This document shows positions 58,501 through 61,228 of a stretch of DNA of 64,000 nucleotides, one piece after another. Position numbers and translations under genes: made by a program. The notes under the pieces are model-generated. The model did not search any database and was not told where the DNA came from. It worked only from the letters and a program-made list of their open reading frames with translations. The stretch lies in assembly GCA_037179385.1 (NCBI GenBank), contig CM074189.1, forward strand, positions 19,699,020 to 19,763,019. Direction: 5' to 3'. Source of the stretch: Holothuria scabra (lineage: Eukaryota > Echinodermata > Holothuroidea > Aspidochirotida > Holothuriidae). Positions within the stretch are counted from its first letter, which is position 1. The number at the start of each line of letters is the position of its first letter.

Positions 58501-61194
58501 ACATTTCATTGCCAGCTGTCATGCAAAGTGTTGAAATTTATGCCATTTGACGCTAATTGAGACACAATGTATCATTTTACTTGGAGACAGCCACAATTTA
58601 CCTACAAATAACTTATAATTTTTTTTCCGTAATGATTACAGTATTGTTCAAATCTTACGGAAAAGTATAGTTTTGAAATATGTTTCCATCCGATGAAGGA
58701 GAGAGCCAATTAAAGCATATAGTTAAAATGTTTGTTTCCAGCTGTTCTATAAAATTCTTGTTATAAGCTCCGCCACAGGTGGTAACAAACCTCCAAATCA
58801 AAAGATATACAGACAATGCCTTTGTTTGAGGATTACTTGGAAAAGAATGGAAGAGATGGACATTAAAAGGAACTTAGTCCAAAATATTTTAAATATGTAA
58901 AATGTTTAAAATATTTTAAACATTTTTAAAGTCACTCCCTGACCAAAAAGAAAGTAAACATTACTTATTCAGCAGTCATATATTGCTACAAAAACCATAC
59001 AAATTAAACCAGGAATGGCATATTGGTGACTACTCATGAATCTAATTCATGACTCATGACTCTGACTCTACCTGAGAGCCCTAAACTTACCCAAGGCCAC
59101 TGAAACCCATTTCTATGTTAGTATTGAATCCAGCTCCAAACAGATTCACCTCATACCAAAAGATTGTCAGTTAAGCCCATTTTGCACCTAGTGAACCTTT
59201 AATGGCACACTGCTGAAGTGACTTAATGAGTGTGGAGGTGAATTTATGATTTTTTTTTTTTTTTGGGGGGGGGGGGGGGGAGGATAACATGAATTGAGTC
59301 TGCAGCCTGAAACTGTTAGCTGAAATTGGCTTTGCTCCCAGGAAGAGGCTGGCACCCCTGCTCTAGAACAAAGCTTTGACAGGTTAAAGATTCACTAGGT
59401 GCAAAATGGGCTTAACTGACAATCTTTTGGTCTGAGGTATGAATCTGTTTGGAGTTGGATTCAATACTAACATAGAAATGGGTTTCAGTGGCCTTGGGTA
59501 AGTTTAGGGCTCTCAGGAAGAATAAGAGTCATGAGTAGGATAAAATTTGCAATTCAGATATTTGTTTGGTTTGATCTGTGGCCTTGTGCTGTCCTGATTT
59601 AGAAAAGTCTTACTGGCAAGGGATAAATAATTTTGTAATTAGGGATTTTCTTTTAAATGTCATTGTATGAGATAAATAACGCAAATTAACCTTAAAAGAA
59701 AAAACATCATCTAATTGAGTGTAATGGGTGCTGTTTGCTGATGGGAGTCAACATGTTTCTACAAATCTTTTGAAGAGGTGTTGACTTATTGGTTTTTGAG
59801 AGGCAAGGAATTATTAAACCCTTTCACCTTCTGGTTTCTCCATGCAGGGAAACTGAACAGCCAGCTGGTAATCATGAGGTATGTATTCCTTTTAATCCAG
59901 TTCTGAATGTATTGTATGTTCAGGCAGTTTAGTATAAGATTAAAATATGCAAATTTTTTATCAAGCTTGACAATGGTGACAATGAAGATGGCGAACAAAT
60001 CGTAAAAACTGGAAAGAAAAAAAACATAGCAAAAAAAAAAAAAACAGGACGTCACAACAACTGTAACCTCATTTTTTCATTTGTCAAGTTGAGATCAATT
60101 GAATGAAATAATGGTAAAACAAAAGGGATGAGAAGCATTATCTGAGGTTCAAGTGTCAGATAAACATGGCATAATAAAATCATAAATAATCTGGCTGAAA
60201 AATTTAATGAGACTAAATCCAATGTGTAGCTGAATTTTTCCTGTGAAATGACTGGGAACTGCAATTCACAGTCGTGAGTAAACAATTCAATATGAAATCC
60301 AAGTAATCTCTTGTTCCCTATTCTCAGAATAGGGATCAATTTTGCATGGTCAAGTGGTTACATCATCCAACCTGCAGCTGGGAGGTGTGGAGTTCAATCC
60401 CTGGCCAAGTCATACCAAAGGCTTTTAAAATAGCTCCTACTGCCATTGTGCTTGGTGCTGAGAATTAGCAGTGAAATGAGGTACACAATCCAGTGAGACT
60501 GAGACATGACTAGAAAAAAGGCAGTGTCTGGCCCAACTTTGTCCAGTTGGTTAGAAACTGAGCTGCAAAACCTCATCTCACCAATTTATCCTTGTGATTA
60601 CAAGGAGTTTGTGAAGTTTTCAGGTGCTATTTTAAAATTCTGTTCCCCATTTTAGTGACCCAAGCTTGCATGCTCTGTGGTTTCCTTGCAACCCTCTCTG
60701 AGATGGCCTAAGAATGAGAGTGTTGCAACTGTTCACAAGAAGCATTAGCTGTCAAGTTATGATCACAAGAGCCTTTAAAACATGTTGCAAAATCTTGTTA
60801 GCTCTTGTATTCTTGGAGTGTGACCTATGACCTGCAGGTATATAGGGCCAGTGTGAGCAAAGCCACTCTGGCAGACCTTCTCTAGCAATCTGGCAAGCCT
60901 TTGATTTCAAGAGGTTTTAAAGTTTTGTAAATTGTTTCAAGATTTTGTTGGCTCCTGCAACCTCTTACAATCTTAGCTTGTGACCTATGAATTGCTAGCA
61001 TTTAGGACCAATTGTGAGCAAACCATCTTCCACTGAAAGACTCTCTTGATTTCACAGCTGGTAGCAAGACATGGTCAGAATGGCTTTAACCCATGGACTT
61101 TAACATTTAAATTTAAGTCATTCTTTCTCTCATTTCTCACACCTTACCTTTCATTTCCTCATTTTCTTTGCAGGAAGAATCAAGCATGATTTAG
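1302..61194 (+). CDS. Multi-exon MAM/LDL-receptor-A transmembrane glycoprotein, MAMDC4 (endotubin)-like, 5' partial
   Basis: Twenty-two exons join without a frame break: 2 bases completing an upstream codon, 950 codons and a TAG stop. Domains by residue: MAM1 part 1-112, LDLa-1 122-158, MAM2 164-319, MAM3 331-492, half LDLa-2 511-531, MAM4 535-687, LDLa-3 692-727, MAM5 733-884, linker 885-902, membrane helix 903-924, tail 925-950. Each complete MAM shows the four expected cysteines (CxFE..C.W pair, a mid-domain C, a final C after the DD-S-F motif). NxS/T sites (for example NYT, NIT, NAS, NKS, NQT) fit a secreted or lumenal ectodomain. Alternating MAM/LDLa with a single C-terminal membrane helix and short tail is the architecture of apical endosomal glycoprotein (MAMDC4), which acts in apical endosomal sorting in vertebrate epithelia; MALRD1-like proteins are the alternative. 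Family membership is strong; orthology and function are inference. Signal peptide and first domains lie upstream. Confidence 0.88.
2976..3538 (+). mobile_element. MITE-A copy 1 (host of a nested MITE-B)
   Basis: Begins ttaaagggccagacc and ends gaactgggcctttaa, so both ends carry inverted TTAAAGG(C/G)CCAG. Nine copies in this window define a ~300-bp family. TTAA at both outer ends suggests a TTAA target-site class (piggyBac-like), but the palindromic ends make this uncertain. The copy is interrupted at 3094-3350. Confidence 0.85.
3094..3350 (+). mobile_element. MITE-B copy 1, nested
   Basis: 257 bp with terminal inverted repeats tagacgaatccg and cggatttgtcta, flanked by TA on both sides (3092-3093, 3351-3352). 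It interrupts MITE-A between '...gagtaccaaa(g)ctta' and 'tattacacagcatg', which are contiguous in uninterrupted copies. TA duplication suggests a Tc1/mariner-class MITE. Confidence 0.88.
3539..3850 (+). mobile_element. MITE-A copy 2, decayed
   Basis: The right half (tgctgagagtgttttgatta, then ttgggagaattggaac, ending cctttaatt) matches MITE-A at lower identity. It abuts copy 1, so the two may be head-to-tail insertions. Confidence 0.6.
4687..4780 (+). CDS. Exon B: MAM1, C-terminal part
   Basis: Residues 85-115. Acceptor ttttccaacag, donor T|gtgagt, phase 0 to 1. The peptide reads IIFRASKV...AIDYISFKKETC, the standard MAM ending (V.FEA...ALDDISF...C) with the fourth cysteine at residue 112. 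Confidence 0.88.
6396..6424. repeat. Perfect 11-bp stem hairpin before a TG tract
   Basis: gattccttgcc and ggcaaggaatc pair perfectly around a 7-base loop. A (TG)n tract follows at 6438-6461. It looks like the terminal structure of the repeat that includes the 145-bp array. Confidence 0.75.
6674..7285 (+). repeat. Tandem array of ~145-bp units, about four copies
   Basis: Units start with (c)ttgtaaacacgatatctc at 6674, 6830, 6975, 7120 and a decayed one near 7256 (spacing 156, 145, 145, 136). Each contains aagaagggtaactgtgaggg and ends ggaggtcaaaggtcat...ggggtcaccagaggtcaaa. Confidence 0.9.
9906..10034 (+). CDS. Exon C: LDL-receptor class A repeat 1
   Basis: Residues 116-158; symmetrical phase 1-1 exon with acceptor ttgttttcag and donor G|gtaggt. 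It holds six cysteines in LDLa spacing and the calcium-site signature CRDESDE. The Asp normally just before the fifth cysteine is His here (VQHC), which may weaken calcium binding. The exon's last ~25 bases are part of the 53-bp tandem array that continues into the intron and repeats the donor. Use of the next donor copy (10089) would add 18 in-frame residues with two more cysteines. Confidence 0.92.
10014..10262 (+). repeat. 53-bp tandem array spanning the exon C donor
   Basis: The first unit is half coding: the end of exon C plus its donor. Four more units follow, each containing atcagat...gactgtg|gtaggtt. The donor hexamer gtaggt appears at 10035, 10089, 10142, 10195 and 10248 (spacing 54, 53, 53, 53). 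A decayed further copy lies near 10355-10460. Confidence 0.92.
10567..10757. mobile_element. Foldback repeat J, copy 1
   Basis: About 190 bp opening with tgtgcaacaaatcacactcc and closing with gggtgtgtgattgcactcac. The same layout recurs at 43230-43425, so it is a dispersed family. Confidence 0.55.
11202..11351 (+). CDS. Exon D: MAM2, N-terminal part
   Basis: Residues 159-208, phase 1 to 1; acceptor gtctttaacag, donor G|gtaagg. It carries the first cysteine pair (C164, C171 in CNAEINFC), the VEWQRLNASS strand with an N-glycosylation site, and the conserved D-H-T of MAM domains (FTDHTYMS). The usual tryptophan after the second cysteine is replaced (FCNITT), so this MAM is divergent. Confidence 0.9.
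11352..12869. other. Intron D-E
   Basis: Around 12050-12262 is an AT-rich fragment with repeated 'caattgctmactactttwaaaatgta' ending near ccccaggcctg, probably an old repeat. Nothing recognised elsewhere. Confidence 0.4.
12870..12967 (+). CDS. Exon E: MAM2, GHYF strand
   Basis: Residues 209-241, phase 1 to 0; acceptor ctttcacag, donor AAG|gtatgt. GHYFAVAGSSGDSNVYFIGP matches the MAM 'GHYLYV..S' segment and ends with the mid-domain cysteine (TECK). A ~190-bp tandem repeat begins directly after the donor. Confidence 0.9.
12968..13440 (+). repeat. ~190-bp tandem repeat starting at the exon E donor
   Basis: Three imperfect units, recognised by 'atga/gat-cta-tgaaacca-tgatct' near 12985, 13165 and 13360 and by 'cattcactcatgaatgacac' near 13106 and 13300. 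The unit is internally rich in (c)tcatttattcatt. It begins within a few bases of the donor. Confidence 0.7.
15030..15158 (+). pseudogene. Non-LTR retrotransposon C-terminal scrap (LINE fragment 1)
   Basis: The reading ...THAFL..ETPLSCIQYACSVTVTHILVECYEY resembles the C-terminal Cys/His region of Jockey-type LINE reverse transcriptase proteins (C..C...T..HIL.EC..Y). The same motif recurs at 36.1 kb. No longer frame is intact. Confidence 0.6.
15159..15341. mobile_element. Short CAGGG-ended element (183 bp)
   Basis: Inverted ends cagggctggaattaa and ttaattccaaccctg. It sits directly at the end of LINE fragment 1. No clear target duplication is visible. Non-autonomous, hAT-like by its ends. Confidence 0.6.
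16289..16450 (+). CDS. Exon F: MAM2, third part
   Basis: Residues 242-295, phase 0 to 0; acceptor ttgttctacag, donor ATG|gtgagc. MSLFYQLSG continues the strand after the mid cysteine (typical 'L.F.YHM.G'), followed by a basic stretch and a HAWKYIVFNF strand. The Met at its start is an internal codon, not an initiator. Confidence 0.88.
16603..16903 (-). mobile_element. MITE-A copy 3, complete
   Basis: 301 bp from ttaaaggcccagttctctca to gaggtttggccctttaa. An intact copy in reverse orientation that shows the uninterrupted structure of the family. Confidence 0.88.
16990..18938 (+). mobile_element. hAT-C copy 1, non-autonomous, 1949 bp
   Basis: Ends taaggtgtagcggtat and ataccgctactgctta are inverted repeats. 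An exact 8-bp target duplication gtggcctg flanks it (16982-16989 and 18939-18946). Eight-base duplications are typical of hAT transposons. Subterminal regions contain many 'cggtatttt' and 'aataccgat' motifs on both strands, as expected for transposase binding sites. Interior frames are short and show no transposase. Confidence 0.92.
17153..17510 (+). repeat. Internal tandem duplication in hAT-C copy 1
   Basis: Two adjacent near-identical units of about 180 bp start with caatttcatgttgatcggc (near 17156 and 17338) and end with cctataagtggca. The second hAT-C copy has one unit, which accounts for most of its shorter length. Confidence 0.85.
19015..19220. mobile_element. MITE-H copy 1
   Basis: Contains the palindromic pair ggtttcgttgcaaaacc and ggttttgctgccaaacc and the conserved right part gtggtggg-atggaccccctt...gcaaaag. 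The same elements recur at 28.5, 36.9, 42.4, 47.4 and 55.7 kb. Confidence 0.65.
19675..19762 (+). CDS. Exon G: MAM2, C-terminal part
   Basis: Residues 296-324, phase 0 to 1. Acceptor ...ctttgtag at 19674, donor G|gtaagg. PLVVGEVEDGAVLAIDDI gives the MAM ending with its final cysteine at residue 319. A second AG 13 bases downstream (ttgttgtag) would put the exon out of frame, so the upstream acceptor is chosen. Confidence 0.86.
20715..21025. mobile_element. CAGGG element, 311 bp, 6-bp target duplication
   Basis: Inverted ends cagggacgtgccca and tgggcacatccctg. Flanked by the 6-bp direct repeat actatt (20709-20714, 21026-21031). Non-autonomous; hAT-like ends but a 6-base rather than 8-base duplication. 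Confidence 0.85.
21228..21530 (-). mobile_element. MITE-A copy 4, diverged
   Basis: Matches the family through ctcaccccaaactg, cccctcccacaattgtct, tcaatcaaagagctgtgc and the terminal gccttttaa. Confidence 0.75.
21650..21899 (+). mobile_element. SINE-D copy 1
   Basis: A tRNA-derived SINE of ~250 bp. A box A-like and a box B-like segment are followed by the conserved body aacctactgccattgtgc and the end ccatctaactaactg. The A/B boxes are mutated in this copy. Confidence 0.75.
22122..22283 (+). CDS. Exon H: MAM3, N-terminal part
   Basis: Residues 325-378, phase 1 to 1; acceptor ttgttttgcag, donor G|gtgaat. CTFENKSMPLCSWNQDDTG is a clear MAM start with cysteines at 331 and 341, followed by LQWEVFEAR and the conserved DHTDQS. 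An earlier GT (22227, ggtaagg) lies inside the exon and is ignored, since reading through keeps the MAM motif. Confidence 0.9.
22668..22812 (+). mobile_element. SINE-E copy 1
   Basis: Contains cctgtcgtaagaagcgacta, a body with atgacactgtggcac and the tail tgttggtgtgtcgttaaac. Two other copies are in this window. Confidence 0.7.
22872..23003 (+). mobile_element. SINE-D copy 2, cut by MITE-A
   Basis: The tRNA-like head and body stop where MITE-A copy 5 begins (ttaaagg at 23004); the SINE's 3' part is not seen on the other side. Confidence 0.65.
23004..23308 (-). mobile_element. MITE-A copy 5, complete
   Basis: 305 bp from ttaaaggcccagttctctca to gaggattggccctttaa, high similarity to copy 3. 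Confidence 0.87.
23445..28305. mobile_element. Compound foldback element of ~4.9 kb
   Basis: Left end X (23445-23478, cattttatttcgtaat...) overlaps Y (23470-23504, gatcccgtccgcgcatgcgt...). The right side carries the reverse of X at 27925-27958, then segment Z (27959-28037), then the reverse of Y at 28197-28231, then the reverse of Z (28224-28304). The unit is bounded by catttt and tttcattt, so a 5-bp catt(t) duplication is possible. It lies inside a 'gggaaat' repeat whose halves flank it. No transposase, reverse transcriptase or other domain was recognised in the 4.4-kb interior. Confidence 0.65.
28493..28829. mobile_element. MITE-H copy 2, complete
   Basis: Starts ttaaccctttcactatgg and ends ggtagggaagaggttaaa, giving imperfect inverted ends. 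It contains the palindrome ggtttcacagtgaaacc. Confidence 0.65.
28934..29087. mobile_element. MITE-I copy 1, near-perfect foldback
   Basis: 154 bp; inverted ends tagacctatttccaaatagc and gctatttggaaataggtcta are perfect over 20 bases, and the arms extend to ~52 bp each (cccacaat, actctatc). Confidence 0.88.
29255..29455 (+). mobile_element. SINE-E copy 2
   Basis: cctgtattaagaggcgacta core, tail gtgttggtgtgtcgttaaat followed by ctcatctaactaactaac. It lies just upstream of exon I. Confidence 0.75.
29482..29570 (+). CDS. Exon I: MAM3, GHYL strand
   Basis: Residues 379-408, phase 1 to 0; acceptor aatattttcag, donor CAG|gtaaga. GHYLYLPSQEG is nearly the MAM consensus; the exon ends with the mid-domain cysteine in GECQ. 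Confidence 0.9.
30169..32244 (+). mobile_element. MITE-B copy 2, interrupted by hAT-C
   Basis: Ends tagacaaatccg and cggattcatcta, flanked by TA (30167-30168, 32245-32246). Removing the hAT and one 8-bp duplication leaves 258 bp, the same length as copy 1 (257 bp), which confirms both boundaries. Confidence 0.9.
30415..32224 (-). mobile_element. hAT-C copy 2, 1810 bp, inverted relative to copy 1
   Basis: Ends taagcagtagcggtat and ataccgctacacttta; exact 8-bp target duplication gtgctaat (30407-30414, 32225-32232). Highly similar to 16990-18938 when reversed. Lacks the internal 180-bp duplication. No transposase frame. Confidence 0.92.
32260..32415. mobile_element. MITE-I copy 2, decayed
   Basis: Left part gacccttttccaaaaagcac and right part ctaccccacaattctttgtg match MITE-I arms imperfectly. 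Confidence 0.5.
33195..34190. mobile_element. CAGGG element, 996 bp, 6-bp target duplication
   Basis: Inverted ends caggactcaacataa and ttatgttgagccctg; flanked by ctcaac (33189-33194, 34191-34196). Subterminal regions are rich in gcc(a/g)t(a/g)(a/g)tgccc motifs. No transposase; non-autonomous hAT-like. Confidence 0.82.
34813..34973. mobile_element. MITE-I copy 3
   Basis: Arms tattgaccttttttccaagt and gctatttggaaaagtgtcta with cacaaaggattgttgg opposite cccataatcctttgca; a diverged foldback of the family. Confidence 0.7.
35172..35339 (+). CDS. Exon J: MAM3, third part
   Basis: Residues 409-464, phase 0 to 0; acceptor tcccacttcag, donor CAG|gtactt. MILWYYLGGSNTNKLSVYSR fits the central MAM strands, followed by VWREAAIRI and an NQT glycosylation site. 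The ATG at the start is internal. Confidence 0.9.
36090..36412 (+). pseudogene. LINE 3' end (fragment 2)
   Basis: The frame RPHCITQDCTVTVSHILIDCQKYSH matches the C-terminal LINE motif also seen at 15.1 kb. It runs on into accactgtataatgcattt and then gtgttggtgtgtcataaatt, the same tail carried by SINE-E. Confidence 0.68.
36940..37150. mobile_element. MITE-H copy 3, partial
   Basis: ttaacccctggttatgcata, ttcgctgcaaaaccat and a later ggaaaccataacactcagct match copy 1. Confidence 0.55.
37568..37694 (+). CDS. Exon K: MAM3, C-terminal part plus linker
   Basis: Residues 465-506, phase 0 to 1; acceptor atcatag, donor T|gtgagt. IVVEGSAGAFTTHMDHIGID is a degenerate form of the usual ending; the normal ALDDISF is altered to HIGIDDTGF, with the final cysteine at 492. 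A 14-residue linker leads to LDLa-2. Confidence 0.86.
38152..38296 (+). repeat. 36-bp minisatellite, four copies
   Basis: Unit cacctctcctttatcccctg followed by tgcc(t/c)(c/t)ttgttgtccc, repeated four times with few changes. Alternate units differ in cctctt against cccttt, so the array may have grown as 72-bp pairs. Confidence 0.9.
38455..39040 (+). pseudogene. LINE RNase H and C-terminal fragment (fragment 3)
   Basis: FTAELLALLMA, then FIVFADSLSSLLAL and VLAWVPSHMG are RNase H signatures of LINE ORF2 (the A-E, D-S and H-x-G motifs). A frameshift near 38690 breaks the frame; the next frame continues LDALAKESL. Further on, LGLASVTLSLITHAYL with GGKRPYCIP resembles the downstream conserved region but contains stops. 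A dead fragment. Confidence 0.8.
39260..39334 (+). CDS. Exon L: half-length LDLa-2
   Basis: Residues 507-531, phase 1-1 symmetrical; acceptor cctccattag, donor T|gtaagt. Four cysteines (511, 518, 523, 531) follow the N-lobe pattern of an LDLa repeat, including the CI after the third spacing. The calcium-binding half (D..DC.D.SDE..C) is missing. I searched 39335-41359 by eye for an exon with the missing half and found none. It is either a degenerate repeat or one whose second exon has been lost. Confidence 0.82.
39714..39960 (+). mobile_element. SINE-D copy 3, broken by MITE-A
   Basis: The body (gtcaagtcctggccaggtca-like region, attgtgctcggtcttcagca, gagctgtggccag) is followed directly by MITE-A at 39961. 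The SINE-like end catcaaactaactaac resumes near 40233. The head appears partly duplicated (two 'tcctgg/catgggtaagtcat' segments). Confidence 0.7.
39961..40231 (+). mobile_element. MITE-A copy 6, right end missing
   Basis: Starts ttaaagggccaaaactctcc and stops after ggttaggagaatt, about 30 bases short of the normal terminus. Confidence 0.8.
41360..41482 (+). CDS. Exon M: MAM4, N-terminal part
   Basis: Residues 532-572, phase 1 to 1; acceptor tatgtaaacag, donor G|gtaaga. MECNFDEGFCGWTSD is a textbook MAM start (cysteines 535 and 542, then W), followed by SQWSLSES and a DRTSQG in place of DHT. Confidence 0.93.
41705..41910 (+). mobile_element. SINE-D copy 4
   Basis: tggtcaagtggttagaacat is a good RNA polymerase III box A; the box B region is mutated; the body and cttatctaactta end are present. 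Confidence 0.75.
42400..42475. mobile_element. MITE-H fragment
   Basis: Two palindromes, ggtttcactgtgaaacc and ggttttgcagcaaaacc, 27 bases apart, as in MITE-H. It lies just upstream of exon N. Confidence 0.55.
42523..42788 (+). CDS. Exon N: MAM4, fused middle exon
   Basis: Residues 573-661, phase 1 to 0; acceptor ttgctatgacag, donor CAG|gtgagt. GQYIFVDGKGDTPYQDAVLV, then the mid cysteine in LDCTVSIWYYHF and a W-K-R-I-E strand. It corresponds to exons E+F (or I+J) joined with no intron, the same state as exon A of MAM1. Confidence 0.93.
42975..43085. mobile_element. Short foldback MITE with GGGGCC ends
   Basis: 111 bp that is almost all stem: ggggcccattccacaaagag and ctctttgtggaacggtcccc, then aatcttaagtttgatt and aatcaaacttaaga. 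Loop of about 25 bases. Confidence 0.9.
43230..43425. mobile_element. Foldback repeat J, copy 2
   Basis: Same order of motifs as 10567-10757: gctacaaatcacacttctca at one end, tatgattgcacttacacacc at the other. Confidence 0.55.
44486..44684 (+). CDS. Exon O: MAM4 C-terminus fused to LDLa-3
   Basis: Residues 662-727, phase 0 to 1; acceptor tctaatttcag, donor G|gtaagc. ILLKAQNSYG...FAVDDFSLTC closes MAM4 (C687); the LDLa repeat starts at C692 in the same exon, so the intron that separates MAM from LDLa elsewhere has been lost. LDLa-3 carries the acidic signature CQDRTDEEQC, but it has seven cysteines (692, 698, 704, 711, 717, 718, 727) instead of six, with a CC pair. Confidence 0.92.
44685..45816. 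other. Introns O-P and P-Q
   Basis: 44685-45088 and 45227-45816 are short introns around exon P. 44640-44700 and 44790-44835 share a diverged copy of the exon O end (tctgatgaagaagagtgcag, tatcatgatgt), possibly a small old duplication. Nothing else recognised. Confidence 0.4.
45089..45226 (+). CDS. Exon P: MAM5, N-terminal part
   Basis: Residues 728-773, phase 1 to 1; acceptor attattttcag, donor G|gtatgt. CSFEEGFCIWQQDSTDGIEW is a strong MAM start (cysteines 733 and 740). A basic run ERKKRHSH follows. RKKR resembles a furin-type proprotein cleavage site; this is a motif match only. Confidence 0.91.
45817..45914 (+). CDS. Exon Q: MAM5, second part
   Basis: Residues 774-806, phase 1 to 0; acceptor ctgttgtgcag, donor GAA|gtaaga. 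GSFVQTEFEDRQKGKKTILH stands in for GHYLYV, and the mid-domain cysteine is in DDSCE. Divergent, but length and phases match exons E and I. Confidence 0.85.
45955..46214 (+). mobile_element. MITE-B copy 3, diverged
   Basis: 260 bp with ends tagacaaatctgg and cggattggttta and a body matching copies 1 and 2 (gatggtctgattttagt, ggacaataaatgaa, aatggaccccattaatggct). The TA duplication is degraded on the left. Confidence 0.82.
46295..46599 (+). mobile_element. MITE-A copy 7
   Basis: ttaaaggcagtcattcgtca to gaaaatatgcctttaa, diverged. It is followed by tgacacaccaacacgattat, a reverse SINE-E/LINE tail. Confidence 0.78.
47385..47600 (+). mobile_element. MITE-H scrap followed by 5'-truncated SINE-D
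   Basis: 47385-47455 resembles a MITE-H end (ccctttcactttcaaaggg..., gagctatgcat). From 47463 the SINE-D body aacctactgccattttgctt continues to aaacttcatctaaacctg. Confidence 0.55.
47632..47787 (+). CDS. Exon R: MAM5, third part
   Basis: Residues 807-858, phase 0 to 0; acceptor gctgtgtacag, donor GAG|gtaggt. LRFVYFTESSTSLRILLRHD, then EQVWRSTLSGSWQKAVVSL, the MAM 'W.....W....V.L' pattern. Confidence 0.91.
48429..53935. mobile_element. 5.5-kb element with terminal inverted repeats, class unknown
   Basis: Left end aggggtcatttcaaaacgca and right end gagttttgaaaagacccct are inverted repeats (one insertion/mismatch), each followed inward by a G+C-rich ccgctgcgg/ccgcagcac motif. Target duplication is not clear (tgta on the left, aagt on the right). 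Base composition inside is less AT-rich than the flanks, with more CpG. The longest open frame (52671-53033, minus) has no recognisable domain. A large non-autonomous or degenerate transposon is the likely reading. Confidence 0.65.
49700..49915. repeat. Imperfect array of 'ggttc(g/a)(a/t)tgttccc' words
   Basis: At least six occurrences of gttcccaagg/gttcccagggttca-type words, mostly on the + strand, with inverted counterparts at the right end (accttgggaacatt). Lies inside the 5.5-kb element. Confidence 0.65.
54547..54785 (+). mobile_element. SINE-D copy 5, best preserved
   Basis: ttggtcaagtggttggagca (box A) and gagttcaagtcctggtgggg (box B) are spaced as in tRNA genes; the body caaagactttaaaaatggaa and aacctactgccattgtgctt is intact; the 3' end is ctccatctgactaaattg. 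Confidence 0.85.
55464..55596 (+). CDS. Exon S: MAM5 C-terminus and juxtamembrane linker
   Basis: Residues 859-902, phase 0 to 1; acceptor tttttccttcag, donor G|gtattg. VVFEASSISVEGG...GIDSTSFTPSC is a good MAM ending (C884). The following 18 residues are polar and lead to the membrane helix. The intron before it (7.7 kb) carries the 5.5-kb TIR element. Confidence 0.9.
55690..55935. mobile_element. MITE-H copy 4, partial
   Basis: Contains ataactgctgcatcctgaaa, gttttggacatggaattggc and the family right end gtggcaggatggacccctt, gtagcaaaagggttaa. Confidence 0.6.
56124..56428 (+). mobile_element. MITE-A copy 8, complete
   Basis: ttaaagggccaaacctctca to gagaactgggactttaa; a full-length copy with both ends. 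Confidence 0.86.
57163..57332 (+). mobile_element. SINE-E copy 3, diverged
   Basis: gggggttgtagaatatgccc, catgagaggtgaataaag and the tail acttgtgttggtgtgttctt. Confidence 0.6.
58074..58167 (+). CDS. Exon T: transmembrane helix
   Basis: Residues 903-933, phase 1 to 2; acceptor tttttcctatcag, donor GG|gtgagt. A 22-residue hydrophobic helix (VIIFIVGILICLALLIGVAV and two more residues) is followed by the stop-transfer KGRKKEY. This orients the protein as type I, with N-terminus in the lumen or outside. Confidence 0.92.
58168..59847. other. Intron T-U
   Basis: 58168-59048 shows nothing recognised beyond a short palindrome of aaaatattttaaa words near 58885-58930. A long hairpin follows; 59541-59847 shows nothing recognised. 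Confidence 0.5.
59049..59540. repeat. Long inverted repeat, arms ~130-150 bp
   Basis: 59074-59202 and 59384-59514 are reverse complements with only a few mismatches (gagagccctaaacttaccca opposite tgggtaagtttagggctctc; cacctagtgaacctttaa opposite ttaaagattcactaggtg). Weaker pairing extends outward (gactcatgactct). The ~180-base loop contains a T run and a G run. Confidence 0.92.
59848..59878 (+). CDS. Exon U: cytoplasmic tail microexon
   Basis: Only 31 bases, residues 934-944 (G-ETEQPAGNHE), phase 2 to 0; acceptor ctccatgcag, donor GAG|gtatgt. It is the only exon whose preceding intron is phase 2. The frame is fixed because the other two frames give short, uninformative tails. Confidence 0.78.
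59879..61173. other. Intron U-V
   Basis: SINE-D copy 6 and a pair of diverged direct repeats (60780-60900 and 60940-61060, both with ttgttagctc/ttgttggctcctgcaac-type and tgtgacctatga words). Nothing else recognised. Confidence 0.45.
60346..60582 (+). mobile_element. SINE-D copy 6
   Basis: catggtcaagtggttacatc (box A), gagttcaatccctggccaag (box B), intact body and the 3' part ccagttggttagaaactgag, ccaaaacctcatctc-like. Confidence 0.82.
61174..61194 (+). CDS. Exon V: last coding part with stop
   Basis: Residues 945-950 (EESSMI) then TAG; acceptor attttctttgcag. The C-terminus S-M-I fits a class I PDZ-binding motif (S/T-x-hydrophobic at the end), preceded by acidic residues. Whether a PDZ protein binds is not shown by sequence. 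Confidence 0.8.
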   Translation, partial: EESSMI

Positions 61195-61228
61195 TTCCAT
61201 TCACCAGAATCGGTTCTGACATATGTTG
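61195..61228 (+). other. 3' UTR, first segment, with probable donor
   Basis: After the stop the sequence runs 34 bases to a good donor, TTG|gtaagt at 61229. This suggests a spliced 3' UTR. If that donor is not used, the UTR would run on to an AATAAA at 61886-61891. Confidence 0.5.
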
